Part shown: positions 39,191 through 50,569 of the stretch, one piece after another
Layout of the letters: the number at the start of each line of letters is the position of its first letter
Position numbering within the stretch: the first letter of the stretch is position 1
Assembly: GCF_046630445.1 (NCBI RefSeq)
Contig: NC_092340.1
Span: 23,882,001 to 23,946,000, forward strand
DNA from: Rutidosis leptorrhynchoides
Lineage: Eukaryota; Streptophyta; Magnoliopsida; Asterales; Asteraceae
Length of the DNA: 64,000 nucleotides
Direction: 5' to 3'
Position numbers and translations under genes: made by a program
Notes under the pieces: model-generated
Told to the model about the DNA's origin: nothing
Seen by the model: the letters and a program-made list of their open reading frames with translations, nothing else
Databases searched by the model: none

Positions 39191-39580
39191 CGAAGAACGG
39201 CAATTGCAAGATTTACTAAAACAAATGTTAGAATAGTCTTACGGCTCTTAATGATATTCAAGTCACTAGTTTCGAGTAGAAATCTAGAAGATCCAAAGAT
39301 AGAAAAATTGAGTGGCACGATTGGCTCCTAAATCCTCAAGTGTATTTGTCTTAACTGCAGCGGTTTGCGACATTAAGCATGGATGCTCTCTCGACATTCT
39401 TGTTTCAGCTGCAAGTTCACGCTGCTCATCCTTTGGTTGTACTCTTTGGTAGCATATTTTCCTGTCTCTAGTGACTAGTTTGTTAGTTGTGATTCGTGTT
39501 TCAATTGTTTTGAGAGATCTTTCGTGTTTGGTTTTGTTGTAATACTCCTGTTGCACCTTCGTGTTTTAAATAAATATATC
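39191..39580 (+). other. LINE 3' tail
   Basis: Non-coding 3' end of the LINE fragment. It closes with CTCCTGTTGCACCTTCGTG and TTTAAATAAATAT, the kind of 3' UTR end seen in plant LINEs. No other gene is seen. Confidence 0.55.
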
Positions 39581-40660
39581 CTAATTTTTTTTCTTTCTGA
39601 AATATGTCAATTCTATATAATAAAAAAAAGTCGTAAAAAGTCATATTATTTGTTAAAACTGAATTAGATAAAATCATAAACAATCATAGCAACTGAAATT
39701 ATTATTTTTCTACCAAATGAGCTTAATACCCGTTTAGTTAAAAAATTCTTAAAGTTTTGATACATATAATATAAAATAAAATTATGTATATAATTCTTAC
39801 ATATTTTACAATATAATCTTCTATTTTTATTAGTCAAATAACTTTTGTTTTAAGACTAAATGATCATTGGTCCAGCATTTCAATCATGACGTTTGAAGGT
39901 TGAATAAGAATTGACGAGATGAAAAAGGATCTATATGTTTGTGGTAAGTAGTGAAGTGTATGAGTATTTGTCTTTTAGGACAAATTTAAATTAAAATTAA
40001 CTTTTTAAAGTTGTAGATAAACTTTCTTTCTATTTTTGAGTAAATAAAAACATACATATTACTATATTGGTATTTGGTATAATGGTATATATTATATATT
40101 ATTACTGAGTATCTTCGTTTAACTATTTATTAGGGTGGGTAACTAACTAACATATTGTAAGAACGAAAAAAATATCAATTACGGACTACATTGTTTGTAT
40201 CAATTGGATTTTTTTTTCCTTCTAATTTTTTTTTTTTTTTATAGCTAAAATAAAGATACTATTAAAATAAAAGGAAACTTCATCAATAGATGAAAGAATC
40301 CTAAACCAATACAAGAAAAGGAAAAAACTAAACGACGATAGGCTTGAAAGAGAGCAAACCAACATAGACAAATCTAAACAAACGCTAACTCAATACGATC
40401 TCAACTATGCCAAAAACAACACAATACAAAATAACCTATCAAAACACTAAAATCCAAGATTAAAACTGTCAAAATGATCAAAGCACAAAAACCACAAAAA
40501 CAACCCCATAAGCCACAGACAGAAACTAAATATAGTTGTAAAAAGAGTCCAATTTTAATGAAACCCAACAAACCAACCTTTCTCTCTATTGCAGTCCTAC
40601 TTTTTCAAACCCTTGAGAACCTTCTTTCACGAATCTACTTTCTGTTCCATAAATAATACA
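39581..40660. other. AT-rich upstream region of the kinase gene
   Basis: No supported gene. 40240-40480 is a long A-rich stretch that may be a decayed retroposon tail. A TATATTATAA-type TATA candidate lies at about 40669-40678, some 110 bp before the kinase ATG. Confidence 0.45.
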
Positions 40661-40700
40661 GTACTACCAGTATATTATAACCTCATTCAACCATAATAAC

Positions 40701-40820
40701 ATGAACAATTCATTTCCACCTCTCCATTCATTAATAATAATCACCTTTCATTCCCATTCTCATTCCCAATTCATTGTACAATGGAATCATCTGACATTGA
40801 ATCCGTACTTGAATTCTTGA
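40701..40820 (+). promoter_or_regulatory. Possible upstream ORF overlapping the kinase start
   Basis: An ATG at 40701 opens a 39-codon frame that stops at 40818-40820. It is out of frame with the kinase ATG at 40781 and overlaps it. If transcription starts upstream of 40701, this uORF would reduce kinase translation. With the TATA candidate at about 40670, transcription could equally start right at it, so its use is uncertain. Confidence 0.3.
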
Positions 40821-43800
40821 GAAAAAACCATCTTTCAATCTCTGAATCCGCACTCATTGATGATATCTTTGACAAATTTCAACTGGGTTCTTCTGATTTT
40901 CATAACCTTTTATTTCCAGTTGCCCCACCACCACTTCCACCTCTCAAGATTCCCGCCGGCCACCGTCCTCCGCCGCTGAAACCGCCGGAAGATCTTGAAA
41001 CCTCCGATGTGTCTTCTGATCAAGAATTTATCAGCTTGGATTCTTCCACAACTGAGTTATGCTCATCAGGTATTCCTTAAAGTTGTTGACTTTATTTAAT
41101 TTACATAACGTTGACTTAATTAATTAACAAGAAAACCAAGTCTTTACAATGATCATAAAAAAAGAACCTGCTTTGAGGGGTATTAAACTTGGGGATTGAT
41201 TTGTTTCAAATGTTGATAGTTTATACATTAAGTTATGGTTTATGTTATTTGTTAATTGGGTAATTTTTGTTTAGATTATGCTTGACTACCCTTTTAAGAT
41301 TTAGGACCACAAGCTATCTTGTTTGTCCTTATATAGTCTTTAATTTATATTCTTTAACTTTAGGATTCTTGTTTATTTTTTTACTTTAAATTTAAATAAA
41401 TACAAGTGTCATTAGAGTAACAAAGCTATCTTGATTACCTAGAAAATAGGAAGAAGATTCTTGTTGAAAACTTCGTATTCCAAATTTGGCTGACAAACAG
41501 TTTAAATTCTTACTTCATGAAGTTTATAGGTCTTGACTTTATGGTCAGGCTGATTATATTTAGGATCCCAAATTAGTATAAACATACTCAAATTCAACTA
41601 AAACAAGGGTAATTACTGAATCCACTTGAAGGGTACTAGTAGCAATACTAAAGCTTCAAACTTTTTGAAATTTAGATGATAAGATCATTAATATTGAATT
41701 CAGTAATTGATTTTGTTTGACTGCAATGGTTCAAATGTATCTCTAATTTTTACTGATAACTACTTTTGAGAACAAACTTAGGGATATTAGTACGTGTCCT
41801 TTAGAACAATATTGTTGGTTATTGATTATTTTGATAGTTTTGTTTTGTGAAGAATTTACAAATCCATACGGGATCCGGACTTTGAGAGGGGCGGCTAGCT
41901 CACATGGTTCATCGGAGAGGTTATCTCAATTTGGTACAGCTCGTGATTACCATGAATTCGACATGCAAAATGACATAAATTGGTATAAAGAGAAAGATGA
42001 AGATTATGCTATGCCATCTTGTTTTGACCAGTTAGATCCTTTCGCTGGTCCAAGTGAGGATAAGTTTGTAACAACTTTAGATAAAGAGAATCAAAGTGAG
42101 AATCTTGAATTTGTTTTTGATCCTATATTAGACCCGTTAGAAAAAGCTAATCGTCTTGATAAAGTGTGGCCTACTGCTTTATATAACTCTTTAAAAGGAA
42201 TCGATTTAAATGATCTTCATGATATCAAAGAGAATATTAATAGTTGTGATGACGACCGTGTTGAGGATTCTAAAAGAACCCTCGACTTGTTCGAGAAAGA
42301 TCTTGACTTTGACCTAAATAGAGACTACAATGCTGCTAAAGTTGAAGAATGTGATGCCCCTGCCACTAATGAGGAATCTTTAATGAATTCAAACGAAGAT
42401 GAATATGAAGTGTTTGAATTAAGAATTATACACAGGAAAAACAGGTTCGTTGACATTTCGTTTAAAAATGGTTAACATGCATTGTTAATTGTTATTTAAA
42501 TGTACTGACTTCGTTAAATTTGTAGGACTGGTTTTGAAGAAAATAAGGATCTACCGATAGTTTTAAACAGTGTGATTGGTTCTCGATACGTTGTTACAGA
42601 GTATCTCGGTTCAGCTGCATTTAGTAAAGTCGTTCAGGCACGTGATCTCCAAACGGGGATTGATGTTTGTTTAAAAATTATAAAGAACGAAAAGGATTTT
42701 TTTGACCAAAGTTTAGATGAAATCAAGCTTTTAAAGCTTGTAAATAAGCATGATCCTGAAGACGAGTGGCATATTTTGCGGCTTTATGATTATTTCTATT
42801 TTCACGTAAGCAATTACATAAAATTTGATGGTTGATGCAGTCAGCTTTTTGTTTCGGTTAAAAATTAAGAAGTTTTTTGAATTTTTGCAGGAGCACCTCA
42901 TCATTGTTAGTGAACTACTACGCGCCAACTTATATGAATTTCAAAAGTTCAATAAAGAATCTGGTGGGGACCCTTATTTCACAATGACTAGGCTACAGGT
43001 TCGTCTATTTGCTATAATTTGTGCAGAGATGGCAAATGAGCGGGTCAGGCGGGTTGAATATGGGTCAAATAGTATAATTTATAATTAGGTATTCTTTAAT
43101 AAAGCAAGTGGAGTTTTAAATATTTGAAAATATCTTTGAGGACTTTCAACTCATTTACAATATAGGTAAGTTTTGAAATTTGATCCATCTGACCCATTTA
43201 AACCATATACAATCGTTTTACTGATTGTGAAATGTTGACGTGTTAAAAATCAGGTGATAACGAGACGATGTTTGGAAGCTTTGGATTACTTGAATGAATT
43301 GGGAATTATTCATTGTGATCTAAAGCCTGAAAATATTCTTATCAAAAGCTACAGCAGATGTGAGATAAAGGTTATCGATCTTGGAAGCAGTTGCTTTAAA
43401 AACGACAAATTGTCACTATATGTGCAATCTCGGTCTTATAGGGCTCCAGAAGTCATCCTCGGTCTTCCGTATGACCAAAAAGTTGACATTTGGTCGCTTG
43501 GTTGCATTTTGGCCGAACTATCTTCCGGTGATGTATGTCCTTTATTAAAAAGCTTCAATCTTTCAATTCTAACAATGTTTCTAACTAGGCCCGCGCATTG
43601 CTGCGAGAAATGGTTTTGCTCTATACCTTAAAACAAAAAATAAATAAAAAATGTTGATGGCATGCTGACATCAGCATCAACGAAAAGGGAAATTTACATT
43701 TACATTTACAATAAGTATATCAGCGGACAAGTAGGAATAGTACCCGGCTGACGTCATGCTGACGTTATCATGGCGTCAGCAAATTCGTCCTGTAGTTTTT

Positions 43801-44141
43801 TTTTTTTTTTTTTTTTTTTTTTGAATTTTGGGGTTGTTGACTTTGTTTTAAAAATGTATTATTTCCGTATAGCAGGATTGGGCCATGGCCCAATATGGCC
43901 TAATTACTAGTTATCAAAATAGGGTTGGAAACAGCCAGTGAGTATTCCTGATGGCTGCGTACACTAGAGTATGGGGTCGGATTACTCGCCCTTCCCGGGT
44001 AACTCGAACAGGGAACACCTTACAACTTACTAGTTATCAAAATACCCCCATTAATGAACAGTATCAAACGGTACTGCTCATTGGTTAAAACGACACTGAG
44101 CTTGGCAATTATTTATAATTTATAATATATTTATAATATAT

Positions 44142-44183
<42 letters not shown>

Positions 44184-44620
44184 GTGAGTTGTATTTGAAT
44201 TCCAAATAGGTTCTATTTCCAAATGAGGAAGTCGTGTTCTTACTTGCACGAGTGATTGGAATGCTTGGGCCGATTGATACGGATATGCTAATAAGGGGTC
44301 AAGAAACGGACAAGTATTTCACGGATGAGTTTGATCTATATTACATAAACAAGGTTCTTTCTTGCTAAATCACTACAAAAAGATCTGAAGTTGCAAAACT
44401 TTCTGTATTGATTCATAGATGTTTGTTTTGATGCATCCAGGATACAAACCAAGTGGAATACTTAACCTCACAAGAAACATCGTTGGAGGAACAGGTTCAA
44501 GTTTCTGATACATTATTCATTGATTTCATTACAAGCTTACTAGAGATTAACCCACGAAGGCGGCCAACTGCCAGAGAGGCTTTAACACATCGGTGGCTCT
44601 CGTTTCCCTATGAGACGTGA
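40781..44620 (+). CDS. DYRK-type dual-specificity protein kinase, plant DYRKP-like, 623 aa, seven coding exons
   Basis: Exons: 40781-41069, 41853-42444, 42526-42805, 42891-42998, 43254-43532, 44210-44353 and 44441-44620 (TGA). All introns are GT-AG and the phases (1, 2, 0, 0, 0, 0) join one open frame. Residues 1-97 hold a LisH-like start ([10 protein letters not shown]) and a Pro-rich stretch. Residues 98-293 are acidic and low in recognisable domains. The kinase domain covers about 312-620: Gly-rich loop LGSAAFSKV (321-329), ATP-binding Lys344, helix-C Glu359, catalytic HCDLKPEN (Asp445), metal-binding DLG (Asp465), activation-loop Tyr479 in [14 protein letters not shown] in place of DFG and the tyrosine before QSR are DYRK marks. 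The enzyme phosphorylates Ser/Thr and autophosphorylates the loop tyrosine. Length fits the shorter plant DYRKP type (Arabidopsis At2g40120-like, from memory). Intact by eye. Confidence 0.92.
43585..43830 (-). mobile_element. Helitron 3' end in kinase intron 5 (minus strand)
   Basis: CTAG at 43585-43588, preceded by A and followed by GCCCGCGCATTGCTGCGAG, is the mirror of a Helitron terminus (hairpin then CTAG, then T). Text up to the poly-T at 43796-43822 includes TGACGTCA-like repeats (about 43665-43790). The 5' end was not found. It lies wholly within the intron. Confidence 0.55.
44143..44179. repeat. Poly-T tract before exon 6
   Basis: 37 consecutive T, ending about 30 bp before the acceptor at 44209. 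It may act as an extended polypyrimidine tract or be a retroposon tail. Confidence 0.9.
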
Positions 44621-45056
44621 GCTTGTAAATTCATTTTTTTGGAATTATATTATGGGTTTGTGTTTGTTGCCGCGTTATTCGGACTCTTTATCAGTTTATT
44701 GATTATTAGATGAGAGCAAGGTTTAACGGTGCATAGGGAGTATGATAATTTCTGTTTTGTAGATGTAAATTCTTACAGTCACATACATACACAATCCATA
44801 AATATTCTACAGTAAATGCCAGTTATGTCTTTGGTATGGTTGCAAATGGATTTAGTAATCACTTAAACCAACTTATATCGTTAAAAAGGTTAAATATTTA
44901 ACAGTAAGTATGGACACTTTCACGTGGGTAGATGGTTATTGATGGAGGTTACTCTTTTCACGTGATCATGAAGGATACATCTAAACTTACATGACAGATA
45001 CTTCAAAACTTATTTGTTTTGATTTTTGTGATAAAATAAATATTCTGAGTAACAAT
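44621..45056. other. Kinase 3' flank
   Basis: No gene is seen. It should contain the kinase 3' UTR; no clear AATAAA was assigned. CACGTG motifs occur at 44921 and 44959. Confidence 0.5.
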
Positions 45057-45550
45057 TGTAGACGATCTTGGACCTTAGATTAAACGTTGTATCTAGATTA
45101 AAGGCGGAAAACAATAACCTAGAGTGAATCGAATACTAGTTTCACTTTGGGATCAATCTAACCAATGAAATATTGATAGAATCGACGCCTAGATGAGTGT
45201 ATTCGGTTGGGGTATGGTCTGGGACAATGATCACAGCAATAAACGACGGCTAGATGGTGTAGGGTGTGTAACATAACAATGATACCCAAAACCCGTATTT
45301 ATATATAATCACAGTGACCATCGGCCGGTGGTCTGGGACCTACGGCCGATGGTGATAGTCCCTCGACCGATGGTCTCTACCATCGGTCGATGGTCTGAGC
45401 AGCCAACCAAACTGCTCGAACCATTTCACGTCATTATATTAAATAATCCAAACACAATGTATTAATGACGTAGTCCTTACACGACTGAAATAGAAAATAC
45501 AATACGAATAGAACTTATTACAAAATAGAACTCGGGATTATGCACCAACA
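45057..45550 (-). repeat. Sirevirus-type Ty1/copia 3' LTR
   Basis: On the minus strand it starts TGTTGGTGCATAA at 45550, right after a polypurine tract. It has a palindrome array at 45315-45400 (units such as CATCGGTCGATG and CGGCCGATGG) and then a TATA box TATATAAATA at about 45297-45308. The end near 45057 (CTACA on the minus strand) is a guess, since no partner LTR is in the window. Confidence 0.7.
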
Positions 45551-45562
45551 AACTCCCCCTAA
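45551..45562 (-). other. Polypurine tract before copia 3' LTR
   Basis: The minus strand reads TTAGGGGGAGTT directly before TGTTGGTGC. Confidence 0.85.
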
Positions 45563-45749
45563 GACCTAGTTCTATATCAAAAATCTTCAGTCGTCATTCA
45601 ATTCATTCGTACGGATCGATCACCATATTGTTCAAGTAACACAGCTTAGCTACTTTCACATACTGTTCAGCCTGCACCTTATTCTCGCGTCGATAGAGCA
45701 TACGATTATAATACAACGTAAAAATATCAGCCTCGGTACAGTTTCGCAA

Positions 45750-46302
45750 CTAAATTGGATCCAATACACGAATGCATTCAATATCATTCTCATTCATCTT
45801 ATCACGCACAATCACAGCTTCTTCTGAACGATCATCATAAAACCACCATCTGAACCTCTGACTCCAATTTTGCGGCAGCTTCCTCAACGGTACCTTCTTC
45901 ATAGTCTTTGCCCGCTTGTACTTTACAATTCTTCGAGATTCACCAGTTCTAGGATTAACTTTGTAACTAATCCTAGGAAACTGTGGCCTAAAACCTTCCC
46001 AATTCGGAGAATTAAAAGCAATTCGGATCTTCTTCACCAGTAATGAAGATCGATCGTTCATTCCACAATACAACACCCTTAACCTGGCAATCTGCATTAG
46101 CTCAAAGTACGGTAGTGACTTGAATTCGTGTCCATGTTTAAAGTAATCAACACCAAATTCTCGTTTAACCGCAAACATGTTGAATTCCTCAATATAAGCC
46201 CAGGCTAAAATTCTTCCTTTTGCACTCTTTCTCAGATTCATCATCTTCAAATACTTCGGTTCAAGCTTCGGCTTCTCACAATACTTTCTAATTCTCAGAA
46301 TA
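45750..46302 (-). pseudogene. Sirevirus env-like ORF, C-terminal part
   Basis: This is the end of the env-like frame, separated from the rest by the solo LTR at 46303-48165. With the LTR and one GAATA copy set aside, the frame continues without shift. It encodes a basic, aromatic-rich segment (RFRWWFYDD near the end, IECIRVLDPI last). Similar C-termini accompany env-like ORFs of Asteraceae copia elements as I recall. No membrane span is obvious here. Its role is unknown. Confidence 0.65.
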
Positions 46303-46538
46303 TGTGATGACCCGAAAATTTTTGACTTATTTAAACCAATTCTCTATACGATTTATTATTTTAACACGCTAAACAAAGTCTGTTAGATTGAGTCTCAAAA
46401 TTTTAGAACTGTTTCATATATACAATTACCTTTGATTACTCTCGACGATTCATGAACAATTATATGTATGTATATATATATGTACAAGTAAAAAACGACT
46501 TTCCTACAGTAAAACCCTATTTGCTACAGTAAACACTA

Positions 46539-46725
46539 TGAGCCTAGGTCTGCTGGTTCTGAGAGATCACAAGCTGGTACTGATTCTACTGATATTGATC
46601 AGCAACCTTCTGTTGCTGCTCACTCATCTGAACCAGCTGATGATCAAGATGCTGTGTGTTCTACAACCAGCTCACCTGTTCATAACACCAAATGGACAAG
46701 GGAGCATCCGATTGAGCAGATTATT
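46539..46725 (+). pseudogene. Captured Ty1/copia polyprotein fragment
   Basis: About 62 codons open on the plus strand, Ser/Asp/Gln-rich and then closing with NTKWTREHPIEQII. That motif is typical of the integrase-RT linker of copia polyproteins. It is bounded by direct repeats of ATTTGCTACAGTAAAACACT (46518-46538 and 46722-46743, with a third partial copy at 46742-46762). It is on the opposite strand to the host copia and does not match its linker, so it came from another element. Confidence 0.75.
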
Positions 46726-46800
46726 TGCTACAGTAAAACACTATTTGCTACAGTACACTATTTGATGTCGACGAACTAGCAAACAAAAACAGAAAAGGCG

Positions 46801-46850
46801 GCCATGCGATCGCATGGCAAAAACACTGAAAACTCATGCGATCGCATGAG
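46801..46850. repeat. Two 18-bp palindromes with CATGCGATCGCATG core
   Basis: GCCATGCGATCGCATGGC (46801-46818) and CTCATGCGATCGCATGAG (46833-46850). The second lies 21 bp before TATAAATA at 46872-46879. Confidence 0.95.
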
Positions 46851-47752
46851 CTACAGTAAACGGAAAAGTAATATAAATACGCCTGTTTTGCTCGACGAAT
46901 TATCACATATTTTTTCTTCAGTAATAAAAATTTATATTTAAATTATAATTATAATTTTAAATTTAAGTTTAATAATAATAAAGTATATTCGAGGGTGTTT
47001 TAATTCGGGTTTTAAACCACTTTAAGCTAAGGAAATATTGGGTATTGTTCGGGGTATTGTTCTTGAATCCAAGGCGAACCATACAGTCGTCTACCATCAT
47101 TACGTCTACGCAATTTGCCTACAATATTGAGTCTCAATATTGAACTGTGAGTTTCATTGCTCCCTTTTTAATTACTTTTGCAATATATATTTTTGGGCTG
47201 AGAATACATGCAATTTATTTTAAACGCAATGGATACAAGTACATAATAAATTCTACACTGAGTTTGAACCGAAAATCCCTTAGCTTTGGTAACTAGTAGC
47301 TGCCAGTACATAGGATATGGACTGGTGGGCGCGAATAACAGTATATGGATCCATAGGGCTTGACATCCCCGTCCGAGCTAGAGCGCTAGCCTTTTAACGG
47401 ACGTATGTTATTTGAGTTTAAGACACGTTGGTTTGCGTGTATTAAAACGAATGGGGTAATTATCACTATAGCGTTAAGTTTAGTTACCAGGGTGCTCTGT
47501 TACGTAGAATCTATTGATAAACTTTTGATGAAATCTTGTGGTCTATCTTTATATATGTTTATGACTCGAGCAATTAAACCTATAACTCACCAACATTCGT
47601 GTTGACTTTTTAGCATGTTTTATTCTCAGGTCCTTAGAATGCTTCCGCTGTGATGTGCTTGTTGCCTGCATGGAGTCTCTCATGCTTTGTACAAAGTTTA
47701 TTGCATTCAAAATAAAACTGCGTTGTGTAATAAATAATTGGACTGTGATGTC

Positions 47753-48166
47753 AACCTGTAAATTAAAGACTTATGTATTTCGGGGTTTTGCTTATACCTA
47801 AGCACTCGCCCACATGTTTATAACTTTCTATGTTTAGAAAGTCACTTATTTTAATGAATGCAATATTTTATCAAAACGTATCATATAGAGGTCAAAACCT
47901 CACTGTGGAATCAATGATTAACGTGCCGCGTCAATAGCGATTTTGACGGGTCGTTACACAACCTGTAAATTAAAGACTTATGTATTTCGGGGTTTTGCTT
48001 ATACCTAAGCACTCGCTCACATGTTTATAACTTTCTATGTTTAGAAAGTCACTTATTTTAATGAATGCAATATTTTATCAAAACGTATCATATAGAGGTC
48101 AAAACCTCACTGTGGAATCAATGATTAACGTGCCGCGTCAATAGCGATTTTGACGGGTCGTTACAG
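47753..48166. repeat. 207-bp tandem duplication of the LTR 3' end
   Basis: 47753-47959 and 47960-48166 are nearly identical (one C/T difference seen near 47810/48017). Both include the terminal GGGTCGTTACA, so the LTR has two 3' ends in tandem. Confidence 0.92.
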
Positions 48167-48170
48167 AATA

Positions 48171-50305
48171 TCTCTCCAATCAACTTCTAACTTTTCAGTT
48201 CGTTCCTTATGATATTTGATTGGCAAAAATCCTTCAGGCAAGACTTCAGTTCGTTCCTTCTCTTTACACTTTCGATCCAAAACCTCATCATTTGTTCTAA
48301 ACAATTCCTCAAAACCAGGAAGATCTTCATTTTTATCATTTCGATATGTAGGAAAATCTTCATGAGTAACATCTTCAACCAGACCATCAACATCTCTATC
48401 ACTCATATCCTCAATAATCTCTGGACCAAAGGATTCATCCTCAGATGGAGAATCGTCGGACTGTGCGTCAGCTGCTTTAGCTTCCTCTTGCTCTAGACGC
48501 ACCAGTTCGTCCAGCTCTTCTCTAGAGAGGTTGTGAGGGATCTCTCCCTCTTCTAGTTCATCATAAACAACAGAATGCTTGAGCTCATCCTATTTAGAAA
48601 AGAAATCACTAAAACAATAATCAATTTTAAGAGGAATTACTGACAGTGCAGTAGCATGTGAAGAACCCGGAGCCTCCATCATTATGTTATCCGGCTCATC
48701 TTTTGTAATCTCAATCAAATCAAACTTTTCTTCCCAGGCAGTCACCTTTGCAATAGCTGAAGCAGCCAACTCTCTAGCCTGTGCCGCCTCTTTCTTTGCC
48801 TCAGTTAATAACAACAATTGATCACCAACCTTCTTCTGCAACAGATCAACTTGCATAGATAACCTATCAACATCCTCAGATTCAACTCTGTTCTCCACTG
48901 TCAGCTTCTCAAACTTTTCGTCCATTTCCTTTTTCATTCTCAAATTATCAGCCATGGCTTGAACATATAGATCGTTCAAATTACGAAGAGTCGAGGAACC
49001 AACACCTCCTTCTGTCCCAGCATGAGGAGGAGCATCAGGAGTAGGAGTTGAAACTGTCTCTTGAGACACTTGTTGTACCACGGGCGGTGATTGATGAGCT
49101 GATTGGGTTTATTGTAGTGGAGGTTGTTGTCCTTGAGTTTGTGAAGGTTGAGTACCCTGAGTAGCACTAGTAGCAGATCCACCTGTATTCTTATAAACAA
49201 ATCTAAACCTCTTCTTCGGTCTCAACTTTGTAGACACATGTGAACCCTCATCTTCAACCATTCTTCTTCGTTCACCTCTCGGAGCTTCCTCAGCACCAAC
49301 ATTCGGATTAACATCGCCTAACTCATCAACTAAACCACCAGTACCTGAACCACCTGCAGCTTGATTATTCACGGGTTGATCGACTTCTTCATCACTGTTT
49401 GCCACCACAAAATCAGGTTCTCGATCAGATAAGCTATTATCATTTCTCCACTTCTTCCCTGGAGGACACTGATAATTCTCTCTCGCAAGATGACACACAA
49501 GCTTGCCATCACTAGCACTCTTCTTCTGATTCAGTCGATTGAAAGTAAGATCTGTCATATGCTTCAACTCAATGATATCTTTCTTCAATCTTGGCAAGTC
49601 AACAGTTTGATGATTGATCATAATCTGTAGAAACCTCGGATAAATCAAATACAACTGACTTGTCACATTCTCCACTAGCATATCAAAGATAACTCCCGAG
49701 AAATTGAAATCAGCTTTCAAAACCAACGCTGCAAACATTCCCTGATAGATCTCACTAAGTTCATCAAACCCGCCTTGTAATGGACTCAAACATTTAACCA
49801 CAACCAGTGACAAGTATCTATACGGTGGAGTGAACCCACTTCTCTTGATGGTAGCTCGAGTAATGTCACCAGTATACTTACACCTTAACATACACCCTGT
49901 AATATTGGTCTTAGACAGCTTCTTGGGCATGTCCTCATCATCCTCAAATACGAATGTGTTACGAATCGTGTCCTCGGAAATCTTTATCTCTTGATCACAT
50001 ACAGAACTCACGATCACTTTTCGATCATCTATAGTCTCAACTCTTCCATTCTTCCAGAATTCTCTCTAATGAGAATAATACGCAGTACAAGGCATAGATA
50101 TAGCACCAAAGATTCCAGAACGCTTTAGGAACTCAATCACTCCCTTGTATTTTCCAGCATTAGGACCCTTATCACTTAAACAAGCAGTCAAGTTAGAACC
50201 ACTGCAGGCTTTCAATCCTGGAAGATCAACTGATTCTGGTCCACCTGATGATTCAGTCTCAGATCCAAGTGCTACCTGCTCTTGATCTATCTGAACACCT
50301 GACAT
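48171..50305 (-). pseudogene. Sirevirus env-like ORF, main part, three nonsense codons
   Basis: One frame runs from an ATG at 50303-50305 (MSGVQ) to the solo LTR. Stops interrupt it at 50066-50068 (TAG), 49109-49111 (TAA) and 48590-48592 (TAG), with no frameshift. In order it encodes a folded-looking region with ATIKRSGFTPPYRYLSLVV and LIYPRFLQIMI (about 49600-49860), a Ser/Pro/Gln-rich linker, a coiled-coil-like stretch (about 48750-48960, heptad-like Leu/Glu/Lys) and an acidic tail. The YPRFLQ signature and domain order recall env-like ORFs of Sireviruses in composites. I see no clear signal peptide or membrane helix, so a true envelope function is doubtful. Confidence 0.65.
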
Positions 50306-50569
50306 GATTAACAATAACTGCAAACACAATTTCAAATCAGCATCATATATTCATGACTTATTAGATATCACAGTTTGATCATCACATAATATATTACATT
50401 ATTTAGACTAATAGAACAAGATCACGGTTACACGATTACATGTCCAAAGTAGGATTATTACAGACATAGAATAGTGTATCAATGCTAACAAGCTAGCATC
50501 ATCGAATTGCATATCAAGCTGAAAATACATAATAACAAAACAAACCCAGAAACATAGACTCGGAATCAT
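50306..50569 (-). other. Spacer between the two env-like ORFs, possible intron
   Basis: AT-rich, with stops in all frames on the minus strand. It contains a GTTTGTTTTG donor-like site near 50530 and a TTTGTGTTTGCAG-like acceptor near 50318, in frame with the downstream ORF. This suggests a spliced join, but splicing is not shown. Confidence 0.35.

Larger units (their letters stand above)
46303..48165 (+). mobile_element. Solo LTR with captured copia fragment and duplicated 3' end
   Basis: Starts TGTGATGACCCG, ends GGGTCGTTACA and is flanked by a perfect GAATA duplication (46298-46302, 48166-48170). The termini and the first 150 bp resemble family-A LTRs, and the TTTTATTCTCAGGTCC / GCTTCCGCTGTGATG blocks are also shared. 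Inside are a piece of copia polyprotein (46539-46725), two 18-bp palindromes (46801-46818, 46833-46850), a TATA box (TATAAATA, 46872-46879) and a 207-bp terminal duplication (47753-48166). Confidence 0.9.

Noticed and set aside
39284..39683. Two minus-strand ORFs over the LINE 3' tail
   Set aside because: They lie antisense to the LINE fragment and show no domain or conservation.
48209..48496. 95-codon plus-strand ORF opposite the env-like frame
   Set aside because: Shadow of the minus-strand coding sequence.
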